64,000 bases of DNA. Source: Microbacterium aoyamense. GTDB lineage: Bacteria; Actinomycetota; Actinomycetes; Actinomycetales; Microbacteriaceae. Shown piece after piece: positions 42,807 through 51,294 of the stretch (position 1 is its first letter; the number at the start of each line of letters is the position of its first letter). The stretch lies in the NCBI RefSeq assembly GCF_023155855.1, contig NZ_JAKNUT010000003.1:372001-436000 (forward strand), in the 5' to 3' direction. Below the pieces are notes generated by a model. It saw only the letters and a program-made list of their open reading frames with translations. It was not told the origin of the DNA and did no database searches. The position numbers and the translations under genes were made by a program.

Positions 42807-43808
42807 ATGGCCCTCTTCTCTCGCCGGTCCAAAGACGCCCAGCCCGAACAGCCGTCTCCTGAACCGGTCGACCATTCCGTGCAGGAGGCCGCGGCGGCGG
42901 CCGTCGCCGAAACGACGTCCGCCGCATCCGTCGGCATCTCGATGTCGTCGTTCCGGGGGCTCGGCGGGCAGACGCCGACCGCATCAGCGCCTGCCGCGCC
43001 GCCTCGGCGCACGCCCGACGAGACCGTTCCTGGTCTGAAGGACAACGTGCTCCTGCGCGACAGCCTCTCGCGCTACCCCGATCAGCCGCAGTCGGCCGAC
43101 CTCATGGACCTCGCGCGCCAGGTGCTGCAGGGCCACCTCTTCCTTCGCGTGCGCGGCGACGCGCAGGCCCTCATGTCCGAGGGCAAGCCCCTGCCGCTCG
43201 CATCGATCACGCTCGGCGAGCATCGCTTCGCGGTCGCGTTCTCGAGCGGCAAGGCGCTCGCCGACAGCATCCGCGCCGACGGAGACACCGCGACGTCGGC
43301 GATGGGTCAGCCTGCGCTGCTCGTGCTGCGCAACGTCCTCGCGAGCGACGCTTCGGGGCTCGCGATCGACCCGTCGTCGGGCCCGGCCCGTGCGATCCTG
43401 CCGCGCGAGCTCATCGAGAAGATGCTCGCCGCCCTGGATGAGGGGCTCACGATCAAGACGCTGCTCGCCGGTGAGCGGACGGATGCCACGACCGCCGCGG
43501 TCGCCGACGCCATGACCCGCGTGCCCCTGTGGGTCGCCGTCAACCGCCCCGCCGAGGGCGACGGGCGCATCGGCGTCGCCGAGGGCCGCGCCCCCGACGG
43601 CAGTCGGTTCCTCGAGGTCTATTCGCACCCGCTCGAGGTCGTCGCGATGGGTCGCGGCGACACCGCGGCGCCGCTGTCGGGCGCCCGCATCGCAAGTGCG
43701 CTGCGCGCGGACGAGGGACTCGCCGGGGTCATCGTCGATCCGCGTGGGCCGTGGATGCGCCTGTCGCGCGAACACCTCGCGACGCTCCTCGCGCTCGACC
43801 CCGACTGA
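42807..43808 (+). CDS. SseB family protein
   Basis: A 333-residue protein. The first 80 residues are low-complexity, rich in Pro, Ala and acidic residues. Two SseB-like beta-rich segments follow: about 85-190 (LMDLARQVLQGHLFLRVRGDAQALMSEGKPLPLASITLGEHRFAVAFSSG) and about 205-330, the second containing LPRELIEKMLAALDEGLTIKTLLAG. SseB-type domains occur in enhanced serine-sensitivity and secretion-related proteins; function in actinobacteria is unknown. It starts 47 bases after pcrA and may share its transcript. Confidence 0.8.
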   Translation: MALFSRRSKDAQPEQPSPEPVDHSVQEAAAAAVAETTSAASVGISMSSFRGLGGQTPTASAPAAPPRRTPDETVPGLKDNVLLRDSLSRYPDQPQSADLMDLARQVLQGHLFLRVRGDAQALMSEGKPLPLASITLGEHRFAVAFSSGKALADSIRADGDTATSAMGQPALLVLRNVLASDASGLAIDPSSGPARAILPRELIEKMLAALDEGLTIKTLLAGERTDATTAAVADAMTRVPLWVAVNRPAEGDGRIGVAEGRAPDGSRFLEVYSHPLEVVAMGRGDTAAPLSGARIASALRADEGLAGVIVDPRGPWMRLSREHLATLLALDPD

Positions 43809-43891
43809 GGTCGCTGCTCGCGCTCGATTCGTCGCTGTCTGTCGGCGCGACGGTCGCCGCAGACTCGGAGAATCGCATCGGATTCGGATGC

Positions 43892-43909
43892 GGGATGCCG
43901 CGGCATCCC
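43892..43909. repeat. 18-bp perfect palindrome made of two fused GGATGCC motifs
   Basis: GGGATGCCG directly abuts its complement CGGCATCCC, so this is a perfect palindrome with no loop. CGGATT upstream and AATCCG downstream extend the symmetry. It lies 83 bases after the sseB-like stop and before the LigD-type polymerase gene. It could be a weak terminator or a protein site. Confidence 0.6.
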
Positions 43910-44004
43910 AATCCGCTGTTCCTCTCCGAATCCGCTGCAGGACGCGCGGGGGTGTGCGGGAGCGGAAGGTGCCGGATGTCGCGGCATCCCGCTAGCGTCT
44001 GAGC

Positions 44005-45033
44005 ATGGCGTCCGAACGCATCACCCTCACCGTTCCCGGCCTCGACGGCGACCGCGAGGTGGGGCTGTCGAGCCCCAATCGCGTCTTGTGGCCGGAGCTC
44101 GGGATCACGAAGCATGAGCTCGCCGAGTACCTGATCGCCGTCTCGGGGCCGTTCCTGGCGGCCAACGGCGACCGGCCCGTTTCGCTCGAGCGGTTCCCCG
44201 AAGGCGTCGACGGTGAGCAGTTCTATTCGAAGAACCCGCCCAAGGGCGCCCCCGGCTTCGTCGAGACGGTGACCGTGACCTACAACAGCGGCCGTCGGCA
44301 TCCGCAGATCGTCTTGACGGAGCCCGCCGCCGTCGTGTGGGCGGCGCAGATGAACACGGTCGTGTTCCATCCGTGGGCATCGCTCGCGTCCGACGCTGAC
44401 AACCCCGTCGAGCTGCGCATCGACCTCGACCCCCAGCCGGGGACCGATTTCGCGGATGCCGCGGCCATCGCGCCGGCGCTGCGCGACGTGCTCGCCGAGG
44501 CGGGCCTCGAGGCGTGGGTCAAGACGAGCGGCAACCGCGGCATCCATGTGTTCTGTCCCATCGAGCCGACGCACGAGTTCCTCGACGTGCGCCACGCCGT
44601 CATCGCGGCTGCGAGGGAGCTCGAACGCCGCCTGCCCGACAAGGTCACGACCGCCTGGTGGAAGGAGGAGCGTGGCGAACGCGTGTTCGTCGACTTCAAT
44701 CAGGCCAATCGCGATCGGACGATGGCAGGCGCCTACAGTCCCCGCGCTCTCGCCGGGGCGACGGTGTCGATGCCGCTCTCGTGGGACGAGGTGGCGGATG
44801 CCGATCCCGCCGCGTTCACCGTGCGATCGGCGCCGCAGCGCCTCGCCGACGTCGGCGATGCGTGGGCGGGTTTCCTCGAGAAGCCGGGCCGCATCGACAC
44901 CCTCCTGGAGTGGTGGCAGCGCGATCTGGACGCGGGGCTCGGCGAGCTGAACTTCCCGCCCGACTTCCCGAAGATGCCGGGCGAGCCCCCGCGCGTGCAG
45001 CCGAGCCGCATCAACCCCGAGAACTGGACCTGA
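44005..45033 (+). CDS. LigD-type primase-polymerase domain protein (NHEJ polymerase)
   Basis: A 342-residue stand-alone polymerase domain of the archaeo-eukaryotic primase type found in LigD. Recognisable are VLWPELGITKHELAEYLIAV, QFYSKNPPKGAPGFVETV, and the catalytic acidic motif ELRIDLDPQPGTDF, with later KTSGNRGIHVFCPI and VFVDFNQANRDRTMAGAYSPRALAGATVSMPLSWDE. It adds nucleotides and fills gaps at double-strand breaks during end joining. The ligase is encoded separately and convergently (45406-46452) rather than fused. No Ku gene lies in the window. The final 23 bases overlap the convergent VOC gene. Confidence 0.93.
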   Translation: MASERITLTVPGLDGDREVGLSSPNRVLWPELGITKHELAEYLIAVSGPFLAANGDRPVSLERFPEGVDGEQFYSKNPPKGAPGFVETVTVTYNSGRRHPQIVLTEPAAVVWAAQMNTVVFHPWASLASDADNPVELRIDLDPQPGTDFADAAAIAPALRDVLAEAGLEAWVKTSGNRGIHVFCPIEPTHEFLDVRHAVIAAARELERRLPDKVTTAWWKEERGERVFVDFNQANRDRTMAGAYSPRALAGATVSMPLSWDEVADADPAAFTVRSAPQRLADVGDAWAGFLEKPGRIDTLLEWWQRDLDAGLGELNFPPDFPKMPGEPPRVQPSRINPENWT

Positions 45034-45406
45034 CGACCTCGACCTTGAAGCCGGCGGAATTCTCGAGCCAGCCCGCGTAGTGATCGGCGCCCCCCGCGTG
45101 CGGATACCGGTCGTGATACAGCGGTGCCCACCCGTGCGCGGGCGCATCGGCCATGATCGCGTCGACCTCGTCGGTCGTGCCGCCGTCGAACGCCAGGTGA
45201 TTGAGCCCCGGGCGTCGGCGATCGTGCGGCGCGTCCGCGAGGTTCGGTGACGTCGTGAAGGTGAGGTACGCGCCGTCGCCCGCCGACCACGTGCGGCCCT
45301 CCGGCCATTCGCCGTCGAGCTCGTACCCGAGGCGACCCAGCAGCCACTCCCAATCCGCTGCCCCAGGCCGGGGCACCCAGAGCTCGACGTGATGCAGACC
45401 CGGCAT
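45011..45406 (-). CDS. VOC (glyoxalase/dioxygenase superfamily) protein
   Basis: A 131-residue protein of the vicinal oxygen chelate fold: GLHHVELWVPRPGAADWEWLLGRLGYEL forms the first beta-alpha-beta unit with a metal-type His, and PGLNHLAFDGGTTDEVDAIM begins the second; HYAGWLENSAGFKVEVV ends it with the typical DPxGxxxE-like strand. Substrate unknown; lactoylglutathione lyase, fosfomycin resistance and dioxygenases all share the fold. ATG overlaps the DNA ligase stop by one base (TGATG), so it is co-translated with the ligase. Its 3' end overlaps the LigD-type polymerase gene by 23 bases. Confidence 0.85.
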   Translation of the reverse strand: MPGLHHVELWVPRPGAADWEWLLGRLGYELDGEWPEGRTWSAGDGAYLTFTTSPNLADAPHDRRRPGLNHLAFDGGTTDEVDAIMADAPAHGWAPLYHDRYPHAGGADHYAGWLENSAGFKVEVVRSSSRG

Positions 45407-46452
45407 CAGTCCAGCACATCCCGCACGTCGTAGTCGGCGACGGTCTCGAGCTGGTCGTAGGTGCACGACCGTGGATCGCGGTCGGGGCGCCAGCGCTCGA
45501 ACTGCACGGTGTGACGGAAGCGCCAGCCCTCGAGCTGGTCGTAGCGGACCTCGAGCACCCGCTCGGGTCGAAGCCGCACGAACGACATGTCCTTCTCGGC
45601 GCCCGTGAACCGCGACTTCTCACCCGCGCCGGTCAGGGCTTCGCCGGCGTCGTCGCGCTCGATGAGCGGCTCGAACTCGTCGATGAGCTCGAGGCGCCGC
45701 GCGTTGCTGAACGCCGAAACGGCGCCGACGGGCAGGAGAGTGCCGTCCTCACCGTACAGACCGACCAACAGCGATCCGAGCCCCTGCCCGGACTTGTGGA
45801 GGCGGTACGCCCATGCGACGACGTCGGCGGTCCGCGCGTGCTTGATCTTGAACATCGTGCGCTTGTTCGGCGCATACGGCTGCGCGAGCGGCTTCGCGAC
45901 GACTCCGTCGAGGCCGGCACCCTCGAACTCCGACAGCCAGCGTTCGGCGAGAGTCGCGTCATCCGTCGTCCGCGTGACGTGGACCGGATGCGACACCCCG
46001 CCCAGCAGGTCGACGAGCTCGGCTCGGCGCACGGAGAAGGGCTCCGCCTGCAGGTCGCGGTCGCCGCGGGCGAGCAGATCGAATCCGATGAACATCGCCG
46101 GTGTCTTCTCGGACAGCATGGTCACGCGAGAGGCGGCGGGGTGGATGCGCTGCGTGAGGGAGTCCCAATCGAGCCGCTGGCGTCCGCCTGACTGCTGCGG
46201 CACGACGATCTCGCCGTCGATGAGACACGGCTCGGGAAGCAGCCGTGCGAAGGCCTCGACGAGTTCGGGGAAGTACCGGGTGAGCGGCTTCGCACCGCGT
46301 GAGCCGATCTCGACGTTCTCGCCGTCCCATGAGACGAGGGCGCGGAAGCCGTCCCACTTCGGCTCGAAGCTCAGCCCGCCCGGCGTCTTCGCGGGATCGG
46401 GCACGGACGGAACCGACTTCGCGAGCATCGGCGCGGGGATGACGTAGGTCAT
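45406..46452 (-). CDS. ATP-dependent DNA ligase (LigC/LigD-ligase type)
   Basis: A 348-residue ligase comprising only adenylation and OB domains. Motif I is EPKWDGFRA with adenylated Lys32, motif III CLIDGEIVV, motif IV region GAGLDGVVAKPLAQPY, motif V FKIKHARTADVVAWAY; the OB fold covers about 230-348. Size matches mycobacterial LigC. It seals nicks using ATP, and with the convergent polymerase protein provides the two DNA-joining activities that LigD fuses in other bacteria. ATG at 46452 is used; ATG 46461 is possible. An overlapping VOC gene follows. Confidence 0.93.
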   Translation of the reverse strand: MTYVIPAPMLAKSVPSVPDPAKTPGGLSFEPKWDGFRALVSWDGENVEIGSRGAKPLTRYFPELVEAFARLLPEPCLIDGEIVVPQQSGGRQRLDWDSLTQRIHPAASRVTMLSEKTPAMFIGFDLLARGDRDLQAEPFSVRRAELVDLLGGVSHPVHVTRTTDDATLAERWLSEFEGAGLDGVVAKPLAQPYAPNKRTMFKIKHARTADVVAWAYRLHKSGQGLGSLLVGLYGEDGTLLPVGAVSAFSNARRLELIDEFEPLIERDDAGEALTGAGEKSRFTGAEKDMSFVRLRPERVLEVRYDQLEGWRFRHTVQFERWRPDRDPRSCTYDQLETVADYDVRDVLD

Positions 46453-46609
46453 GGCATCCATCCTGGCCCTCCCCACCGACGCCCGTGTCCCACTTCTCCT
46501 CGGAATCGCGGTGGGAAGCGAGGGGAACGGGGACACGAAGCATGGAAGGTGGGACGCCGACCCTCGAGCCGCGGTGTATCAGCGCGGCGGGACCCGGCTC
46601 TGTCCGGAT

Positions 46610-47146
46610 ATGACCGCCATCCGACTCGAGGTCGCGTCGCCCAGCATCCCGATCCGTCTGGGGTGGTGGGCGCGTCTGTGGTTCTGGGTGAGGCGCTACG
46701 GTCCGGCGGAGCTCGGGTGCCTCGTCACGATGCTCATCGCGAGTGCGTGGGCAGCGGAGCTCACCGATTCGCCCGCTCTGCTCGCGGTCGCCGCGATCGC
46801 CGGTGCCACGGTGGGGTTCTACGGGGTGCTGATCGTCACGGTCCTGCGCGAGCAGCTCCGGCTGCTCCCGGCGGGTCGTGGTCGCGTGCGCCGTGCGATC
46901 ACCCGCACGACGGCGCTGCTGTTCGCCGAGTTCGGCATCGCCGAGATCCTCGACACATTCTTCTACCGGCCGCTGCTCATGATGGCGGGCGTCGTGGTGA
47001 TCGGCGACGCGGTGTGGGGACTCCTCGCCGGCAAGGTGGTCGCCGACATCCTGTTCTACGTCATCTCTGCGGTGTGCTTCCGGGTCACGGAGCGCACGGG
47101 TATCCGGATGCCGCGGCCGCGCCGTGCGCGCGTCGCGGCCGTCTGA
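46610..47146 (+). CDS. Small integral membrane protein, unknown function
   Basis: A 178-residue protein with about four hydrophobic stretches (ELGCLVTMLIASAWAAEL, ALLAVAAIAGATVGFYGVLIVTVL, FYRPLLMMAGVVVIGDAVWGLLAG, VVADILFYVISAVCF) and basic ends (RIRMPRPRRARVAAV-like). The frame is open from 46451, but ATG at 46610 gives a compact protein starting before the first helix and avoids overlapping the divergent ligase gene. Part resembles actinobacterial membrane proteins of unknown role; I cannot name a family. It ends about 90 bases before the SDR gene. Confidence 0.65.
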   Translation: MTAIRLEVASPSIPIRLGWWARLWFWVRRYGPAELGCLVTMLIASAWAAELTDSPALLAVAAIAGATVGFYGVLIVTVLREQLRLLPAGRGRVRRAITRTTALLFAEFGIAEILDTFFYRPLLMMAGVVVIGDAVWGLLAGKVVADILFYVISAVCFRVTERTGIRMPRPRRARVAAV

Positions 47147-47185
47147 AGCGCCGGTCTCCGCTTCGGCGGGTGAGGCGAAGCGTGC

Positions 47186-47220
47186 TACAGTCGCAGCAGT
47201 CAAACCGACTGGACGGTATG
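47186..47220 (+). promoter_or_regulatory. Extended -10 promoter and operator site 1 (ACCGAC-N4-CGGTATG)
   Basis: TGC-TACAGT (47183-47191) is an extended -10 element. The 17-base site ACCGACTGGACGGTATG occupies 47204-47220, just after the predicted start of transcription, and ends 17 bases before the SDR ATG. The same 17-mer pattern appears at 50487 and 60518. It resembles ACCGACCGGTCGGT-like operators of acyl-CoA-responsive TetR proteins such as PaaR. Confidence 0.7.
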
Positions 47221-47237
47221 CACGCAAGGAGGCGCTG

Positions 47238-47993
47238 ATGCCCGGCCCTGATCGAGTCCGCAGATTCGACGGCACAGTATCGCTCGTCACCGGTGCCAGC
47301 CGGGGGATCGGACTGGCGATCGCTCACCGCCTCGTCGCCGAGGGCGGATCGGTCGTGATCACCGGCCGTCGTCAGGAGGGGTTGGATGCCGCGCTCGGCG
47401 AGCTCGGCGAGTCCGCCTCTGCGGTCGCGGGTCGCGCCGACGACGCCGAGCACCGCGCCGCCGTGTTCGATCACATCGCCCAGCGTCACGGGCGGCTCGA
47501 CCATCTCGTCAACAACGCCGGCATCAACCCGGCCTACGGGCCGATCGTCGACGTCAGTGTGGACGCCGCCCGCAAGATCCTCGACGTGAACGTCGTGGCG
47601 GCGCTCGACTGGACTCGCGCCGCGGTCGCCGCGGGGCTCTCGCGATCCGTCGTCAACATCGCGTCCGTCGCCGGGCTGGGCGCGAGTCCCGGCATCGCCT
47701 TCTACGGCATCTCGAAGGCCGCCTTGATCAACCTGACGATGCAGCTCGCATACGAGCTCGCGCCGGGGATCCGTGTCAACGCCGTCGCGCCGGCGGTCGT
47801 CAAGACCGCCTTCGCGCGAGCTCTCTACGAAGGGCACGAGGCCGAGGCATCCGCGGCCTATCCGCTTCGCCGTCTCGGAGAACCCGACGACGTCGCGGCG
47901 CCCGTCGCCTTCCTGCTGTCGAGCGACGCCGCCTGGATCACGGGTCAGACGCTCCCGATCGACGGCGGCGCCGGCATCCGTCCGTTCCTCTGA
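47238..47993 (+). CDS. SDR family oxidoreductase (3-oxoacyl reductase-like)
   Basis: A 251-residue short-chain dehydrogenase. Cofactor motif TGASRGIG near residue 14, NNAG at 'LVNNAGINPAYGP', catalytic Ser in IASVAGLG and YxxxK as YGISK. The tail PIDGGAGIRPFL is the usual SDR end. Adds or removes hydride at a hydroxy/oxo group, probably with NADP(H). AAGGAGG is six bases before ATG 47238. It heads the operon SDR-TetR-quinone oxidoreductase-SDR and is directly downstream of operator site 1. Substrate presumably a hydroxyacyl- or oxoacyl-CoA or alcohol. Confidence 0.92.
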   Translation: MPGPDRVRRFDGTVSLVTGASRGIGLAIAHRLVAEGGSVVITGRRQEGLDAALGELGESASAVAGRADDAEHRAAVFDHIAQRHGRLDHLVNNAGINPAYGPIVDVSVDAARKILDVNVVAALDWTRAAVAAGLSRSVVNIASVAGLGASPGIAFYGISKAALINLTMQLAYELAPGIRVNAVAPAVVKTAFARALYEGHEAEASAAYPLRRLGEPDDVAAPVAFLLSSDAAWITGQTLPIDGGAGIRPFL

Positions 47994-48021
47994 TTCCGCG
48001 GATTCGCGGAAGGATGGTCTC

Positions 48022-48612
48022 ATGAAGGACTCCCACGTCGCAGACGACGTCACCCGGGCCGCCGTCGAGCTGTTCGCCACGCAGGGCTACGCGAACACCA
48101 GCGTTCAGCAGATCGTCGCAGCCGCCGGCGTCACCAAGGGCGCGATGTACCACTACTTCGAGTCGAAGGACGATCTGCTCTTCGCGATCTACGAGACTCT
48201 GCTCTCGCTGCAGAAGGCGCGCCTCGACGAGATCATCGGACGCGGCGGCGCGACCGACGACGTCCTTCGCGCCGTGTGCGTCGATGTCATCGAGACGTCG
48301 ATCGACTACATCGCCGAGGGCACCGTGTTCTTCCGCAGCATGCACATGCTCTCGGCGCCCCGGCAGCAGGAGGTCACGCGTCGCCGCCGGCAGTACCACG
48401 ACGAGTTCGCCGAGCTCATCGAACGCGGACAGCGCGAGGGGCTCTATCGCACCGACATCCCGCTCGCGATGCTCGTCGCGCACTTCTTCAGCGACCTGCA
48501 CTACCTCTCGCACTGGTATTCGCCCGAGGGACCCGAAGACAAGACCCTCGTCGCCCAGCAGCTCACCGACCTCTTCCTCACCAGCATCAGGAGCACGGAT
48601 GTCTCTGCCTGA
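48022..48612 (+). CDS. TetR family transcriptional regulator
   Basis: A 196-residue regulator. The N-terminal HTH reads AAVELFATQGYANTSVQQIVAAAGVTKGAMYHYFESKDDLLFAIYE (residues 12-56), followed by a helical effector domain with MHMLSAPRQQEVTRRRRQYHDEFAELIERGQREGLYR, resembling KstR2- and FadR-like acyl-CoA-sensing TetR proteins. It lies 28 bases after the first SDR and overlaps the quinone oxidoreductase start by 14 bases. As the only regulator inside an operon with the ACCGAC-N4-CGGTATG site, it is the likeliest protein to bind all three copies; an acyl-CoA would be the natural inducer. Confidence 0.9.
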   Translation: MKDSHVADDVTRAAVELFATQGYANTSVQQIVAAAGVTKGAMYHYFESKDDLLFAIYETLLSLQKARLDEIIGRGGATDDVLRAVCVDVIETSIDYIAEGTVFFRSMHMLSAPRQQEVTRRRRQYHDEFAELIERGQREGLYRTDIPLAMLVAHFFSDLHYLSHWYSPEGPEDKTLVAQQLTDLFLTSIRSTDVSA

Positions 48613-49597
48613 CTCCATGCGCGCATGGCGCGTCGCCCGACTCGGCGAGCCCGCCGAGGCGCTCTCCCTCGACACCGTCCCCGTGCCGAAGCCGGCCGCA
48701 GGCGAAGTGCTCCTGCGCGTCGGCGCCGTCGCGGCGAACTTCCCGGACGTCCTGCTGGCGCGAGGACAGTACCAGGTCAAGCCCGACCTGCCGTTCGTGC
48801 CGGGCGTCGAGTGCAGCGGTGCGGTCGTCGCCCTCGGCGAAGGCGTCACGGGCCTGGAGGTCGGCGACCGTGTCGTGGCCGCGAAGATCGGCGTCCTCGC
48901 CGAGTACGCCGCGATGCCGGCCGCGGCGGTGCAGCGGATTCCGGATGCCTTGAGCGAGGTCGCGGCGGCAGGCCTCACCATCGCGTACCAGACGGCGTGG
49001 TTCGCCCTGCACCGGCGGGCGGCCATCCAGCCGGGGGAGTGGCTCCTCGTGCATGCGGCAGCGGGCGGCGTCGGCGCGGCCACCGTGCAGCTCGGCGTGG
49101 CCGCGGGCGCCCGCGTGATCGGCGTCGTGAGCTCGGCGGAGAAGGCCGAGGTGGCCCGTGCCGCCGGTGCCGCGCACACGGTCATCCGCGGCGTCGACGA
49201 CGTCGCGGCATCCGTCAAGGAGATCACCGGAGGCCATGGCGCCGACGTCGTGTTCGACCCCGTCGGAGGCGCCGCGTTCCAGGCCTCGACGCGCTGCATC
49301 GCATTCGAGGGACGGATCGTCGTCATCGGCTTCGCGAGCGGTGAGATCCCGACCCTGACCGTGAGCCACACGCTCGTGAAGAACTACGGAGTGCTGGGGC
49401 TGTACTGGGGGCTCTATCAGGAGCGTCATCCCGAGCTCGTCGCCGAGGCTCATGTCGAGCTCATGCGACTCTTCGAGGAGGGCGCGATCGACCCGGTCGT
49501 CGATCACGCCGTCCCGTTCGATCGCGCTCCCGAGGCGCTCACCGCGCTCGCGTCCGGTGCGACCGTGGGGCGGGTCGTGGTCGAGGTCGCTGGGTGA
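48599..49597 (+). CDS. NADPH:quinone oxidoreductase family protein (zinc-independent MDR)
   Basis: A 332-residue medium-chain dehydrogenase/reductase. The GroES-like half has GEVLLRVGAVAANFPDVLLARGQYQVKPDLPFVPGVECSGAVVALGEGV, and the Rossmann half LLVHAAAGGVGAATVQLGVAAGARVIGV. Zinc-binding cysteines are absent, as in quinone oxidoreductases and acyl-CoA-type enoyl reductases such as acryloyl-CoA reductase. ATG 48599 with AGGAG six bases before. Overlaps TetR by 14 bases and the next SDR by four (GTGA). It may reduce a double bond in an intermediate or recycle a quinone. Confidence 0.9.
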   Translation: MSLPDSMRAWRVARLGEPAEALSLDTVPVPKPAAGEVLLRVGAVAANFPDVLLARGQYQVKPDLPFVPGVECSGAVVALGEGVTGLEVGDRVVAAKIGVLAEYAAMPAAAVQRIPDALSEVAAAGLTIAYQTAWFALHRRAAIQPGEWLLVHAAAGGVGAATVQLGVAAGARVIGVVSSAEKAEVARAAGAAHTVIRGVDDVAASVKEITGGHGADVVFDPVGGAAFQASTRCIAFEGRIVVIGFASGEIPTLTVSHTLVKNYGVLGLYWGLYQERHPELVAEAHVELMRLFEEGAIDPVVDHAVPFDRAPEALTALASGATVGRVVVEVAG

Positions 49598-50328
49598 CGG
49601 ATCTCGACGGCCGGGTCTGCCTGGTCACCGGAGCGGCTCGCGGCATCGGTGCGGCCTATGCGCGGGCTCTCCACGCCACCGGCGCCCGCGTCGTGATCGC
49701 CGACATCCTCGACGACGCAGGCGAGGATCTGGCCGCGGACCTCGGCGAGGGAGCGCTGTACGCACACCTCGACGTCACGGACGAGGACCAGTGGGCGGCG
49801 GCGGTCGAGGCATCCATCGCCACGTTCGGCACGGTGGACGTCCTCGTCAACAACGCCGGAATCGCGAATGCGGCGCCGATCGAGCATCTCTCGACGGCGA
49901 AATGGGATGCCGTCATCGCCGTGAACCTGACGGGCACGTTCTTCGGCTGCCGGGCGGTCGTGCCGGTCATGAAGCAGCAGGGTCGCGGCTCGATCATCAA
50001 CATCTCGTCGGTCGAGGGCATGCGCGGCAGTCCCGGGCTGCACGGCTACACCGCGGCGAAATTCGGGGTGCGCGGTCTGTCGCAGTCGCTCGCGGTCGAG
50101 CTCGGGGCCTCCGGCATCCGCGTCAACTCCGTGCATCCGGGGTTCATCCGCACGCAGATGACGACGCGCATCGATCCCGCTCACCTCGAGATCCCCCTCG
50201 GGCGACCGGGTGAACCGGAGGATCTCGCGGGCACGATCGTCTTCCTCGCGAGCGATGCATCGTCCTTCACGAGCGGTGCCGAGTTCGTCGTCGACGGCGG
50301 CATGATCGCGGGCATCCCGCACCGGTGA
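49594..50328 (+). CDS. SDR family oxidoreductase
   Basis: A 244-residue short-chain dehydrogenase. Motifs TGAARGIG (12-19), DVLVNNAGIANAAP, INISSVEGMRGSPGLHGYTAAKFGVRG (Ser and YxxxK) and the family ending GAEFVVDGGMIAG. Its shape is of the 3-alpha/20-beta-hydroxysteroid or 3-hydroxyacyl dehydrogenase type (NAD-preferring Asp in VVIADILDD after strand 2). GTG start overlaps the preceding stop. Like LvaD in levulinate catabolism it could interconvert a 4-oxo and 4-hydroxyacyl-CoA; other oxo/hydroxy pairs are equally compatible with sequence alone. Confidence 0.92.
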   Translation: MTDLDGRVCLVTGAARGIGAAYARALHATGARVVIADILDDAGEDLAADLGEGALYAHLDVTDEDQWAAAVEASIATFGTVDVLVNNAGIANAAPIEHLSTAKWDAVIAVNLTGTFFGCRAVVPVMKQQGRGSIINISSVEGMRGSPGLHGYTAAKFGVRGLSQSLAVELGASGIRVNSVHPGFIRTQMTTRIDPAHLEIPLGRPGEPEDLAGTIVFLASDASSFTSGAEFVVDGGMIAGIPHR

Positions 50329-50350
50329 GCGCACGTCCGCGCGTACGTCC

Positions 50351-50436
50351 GCGCGAGCGGGCATCCCATGCCCGAGCGGGCACATCCTGCAACGCCTCAC
50401 CCTGCCCGTTCGGGAGAACCATGCCCGCTCAGCGCG
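50351..50436. repeat. Dispersed palindromic repeat, copy A
   Basis: Arms GCGCGAGCGGGCA and TGCCCGCTCAGCGCGC enclose a smaller hairpin TGCCCG-AG-CGGGCA and CCCG-TT-CGGG. It lies between the SDR operon and the Liv transporter. Copies B (55335) and C (56520) share the CGAGCGGGCA/TGCCCGCTCG core. Confidence 0.6.
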
Positions 50437-50486
50437 CGTGACCTCGGCTCCGGCGGTGCCTCGGGATCACAATCCTGCAACATAAA

Positions 50487-50503
50487 CATACCGCGCGGTC
50501 GGT
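50487..50503 (-). promoter_or_regulatory. Operator site 2 (ACCGAC-N4-CGGTATG) before Liv operon
   Basis: On the minus strand this reads ACCGACCGCGCGGTATG, matching sites 1 and 3 at all 13 fixed positions. It lies 41 bases before the first transporter start, next to the AT-rich CATAAACAT that probably contains the -10 region. Confidence 0.7.
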
Positions 50504-50544
50504 TTCTGAGATATGGTGGGCACACCCGACACGAAGAGGTGCCG

Positions 50545-51294
50545 ATGTCCCCCGAAGAACCCACCCGAGACCCCGCAGCCCGGCTGTCGGTCGAGGGGCT
50601 CACCGTCGCCTTCGGCGGCCTGACCGCCGTCGACGGCGTCTCGTTCGAGGTCCGCCCAGGAGAGGTGGTCGCTCTCATCGGACCGAACGGTGCGGGAAAG
50701 ACGACGGTGTTCAACGCGATCTGCGGTCTCGTGCGCTCCCGTGGAGCGATCGCGATCGACGGTGCGCCGGCTCCGCGGCGTACAGCAAACCTGCGAGAGC
50801 GTGGCGTCGCACGCACGCTGCAGGGACTCGGGCTGTTCGTGGGACTCTCGGTGCGCGAGAACGTGTTGGTCCCGATCGCTGACCACGGGGATGCCGCAGC
50901 CCGGGTGCAGCGTCGACTCGACGAACTCTCGCTTGCGGCGCTCGCCGATACGCCCGTCGCAGCGCTCTCCTACCCCGACCGCAAGCGGGTCGCGCTGGCG
51001 CGCGCGCTCGTGTCGGAGCCGCAGCTTCTGCTGCTCGATGAGCCCGCGGGTGGCCTCGGCGCCGACGACATCGCAGACCTCGCCGACATCGTCCGATCGG
51101 TCGCTGCGGGAGGATGCAGCGTGCTCCTCGTCGAGCATCACGTGGACTTCGTGATGGCGCTCGCGGACCGCATCGTCGTGCTCGACTTCGGCCGCGTCAT
51201 CTCCCGCGGCACGCCTGCCGAGATCCGCGTGGACCCCCGAGTCGAGGAGGCCTATCTGGGCACGCGCGTCCAGGACGTGAGGGCGACCGCATGA
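50545..51294 (+). CDS. livG: Branched-chain-type ABC transporter ATP-binding protein (LivG)
   Basis: A 249-residue ATPase. Walker A GPNGAGKTT, Q-loop GVARTLQGLGLF, Walker B LLLLDEPAGGLG and switch VEHHVDFV (the H-x-x-D-F-V ending typical of LivG). The ABC signature is LSYPDRKRVALARAL, with proline where glycine normally stands in LSYGxQR, an oddity worth noting. It pairs with LivF and the two permeases encoded next. AAGAGG precedes ATG 50545. First gene of a five-gene operon behind operator site 2. Confidence 0.92.
   Translation: MSPEEPTRDPAARLSVEGLTVAFGGLTAVDGVSFEVRPGEVVALIGPNGAGKTTVFNAICGLVRSRGAIAIDGAPAPRRTANLRERGVARTLQGLGLFVGLSVRENVLVPIADHGDAAARVQRRLDELSLAALADTPVAALSYPDRKRVALARALVSEPQLLLLDEPAGGLGADDIADLADIVRSVAAGGCSVLLVEHHVDFVMALADRIVVLDFGRVISRGTPAEIRVDPRVEEAYLGTRVQDVRATA

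Noticed and set aside
47904..48020. Separate small gene between the first SDR and TetR genes
   Set aside because: The ATG at 48014 is out of frame with any long reading frame; the 28-base gap is only the TetR ribosome site region.
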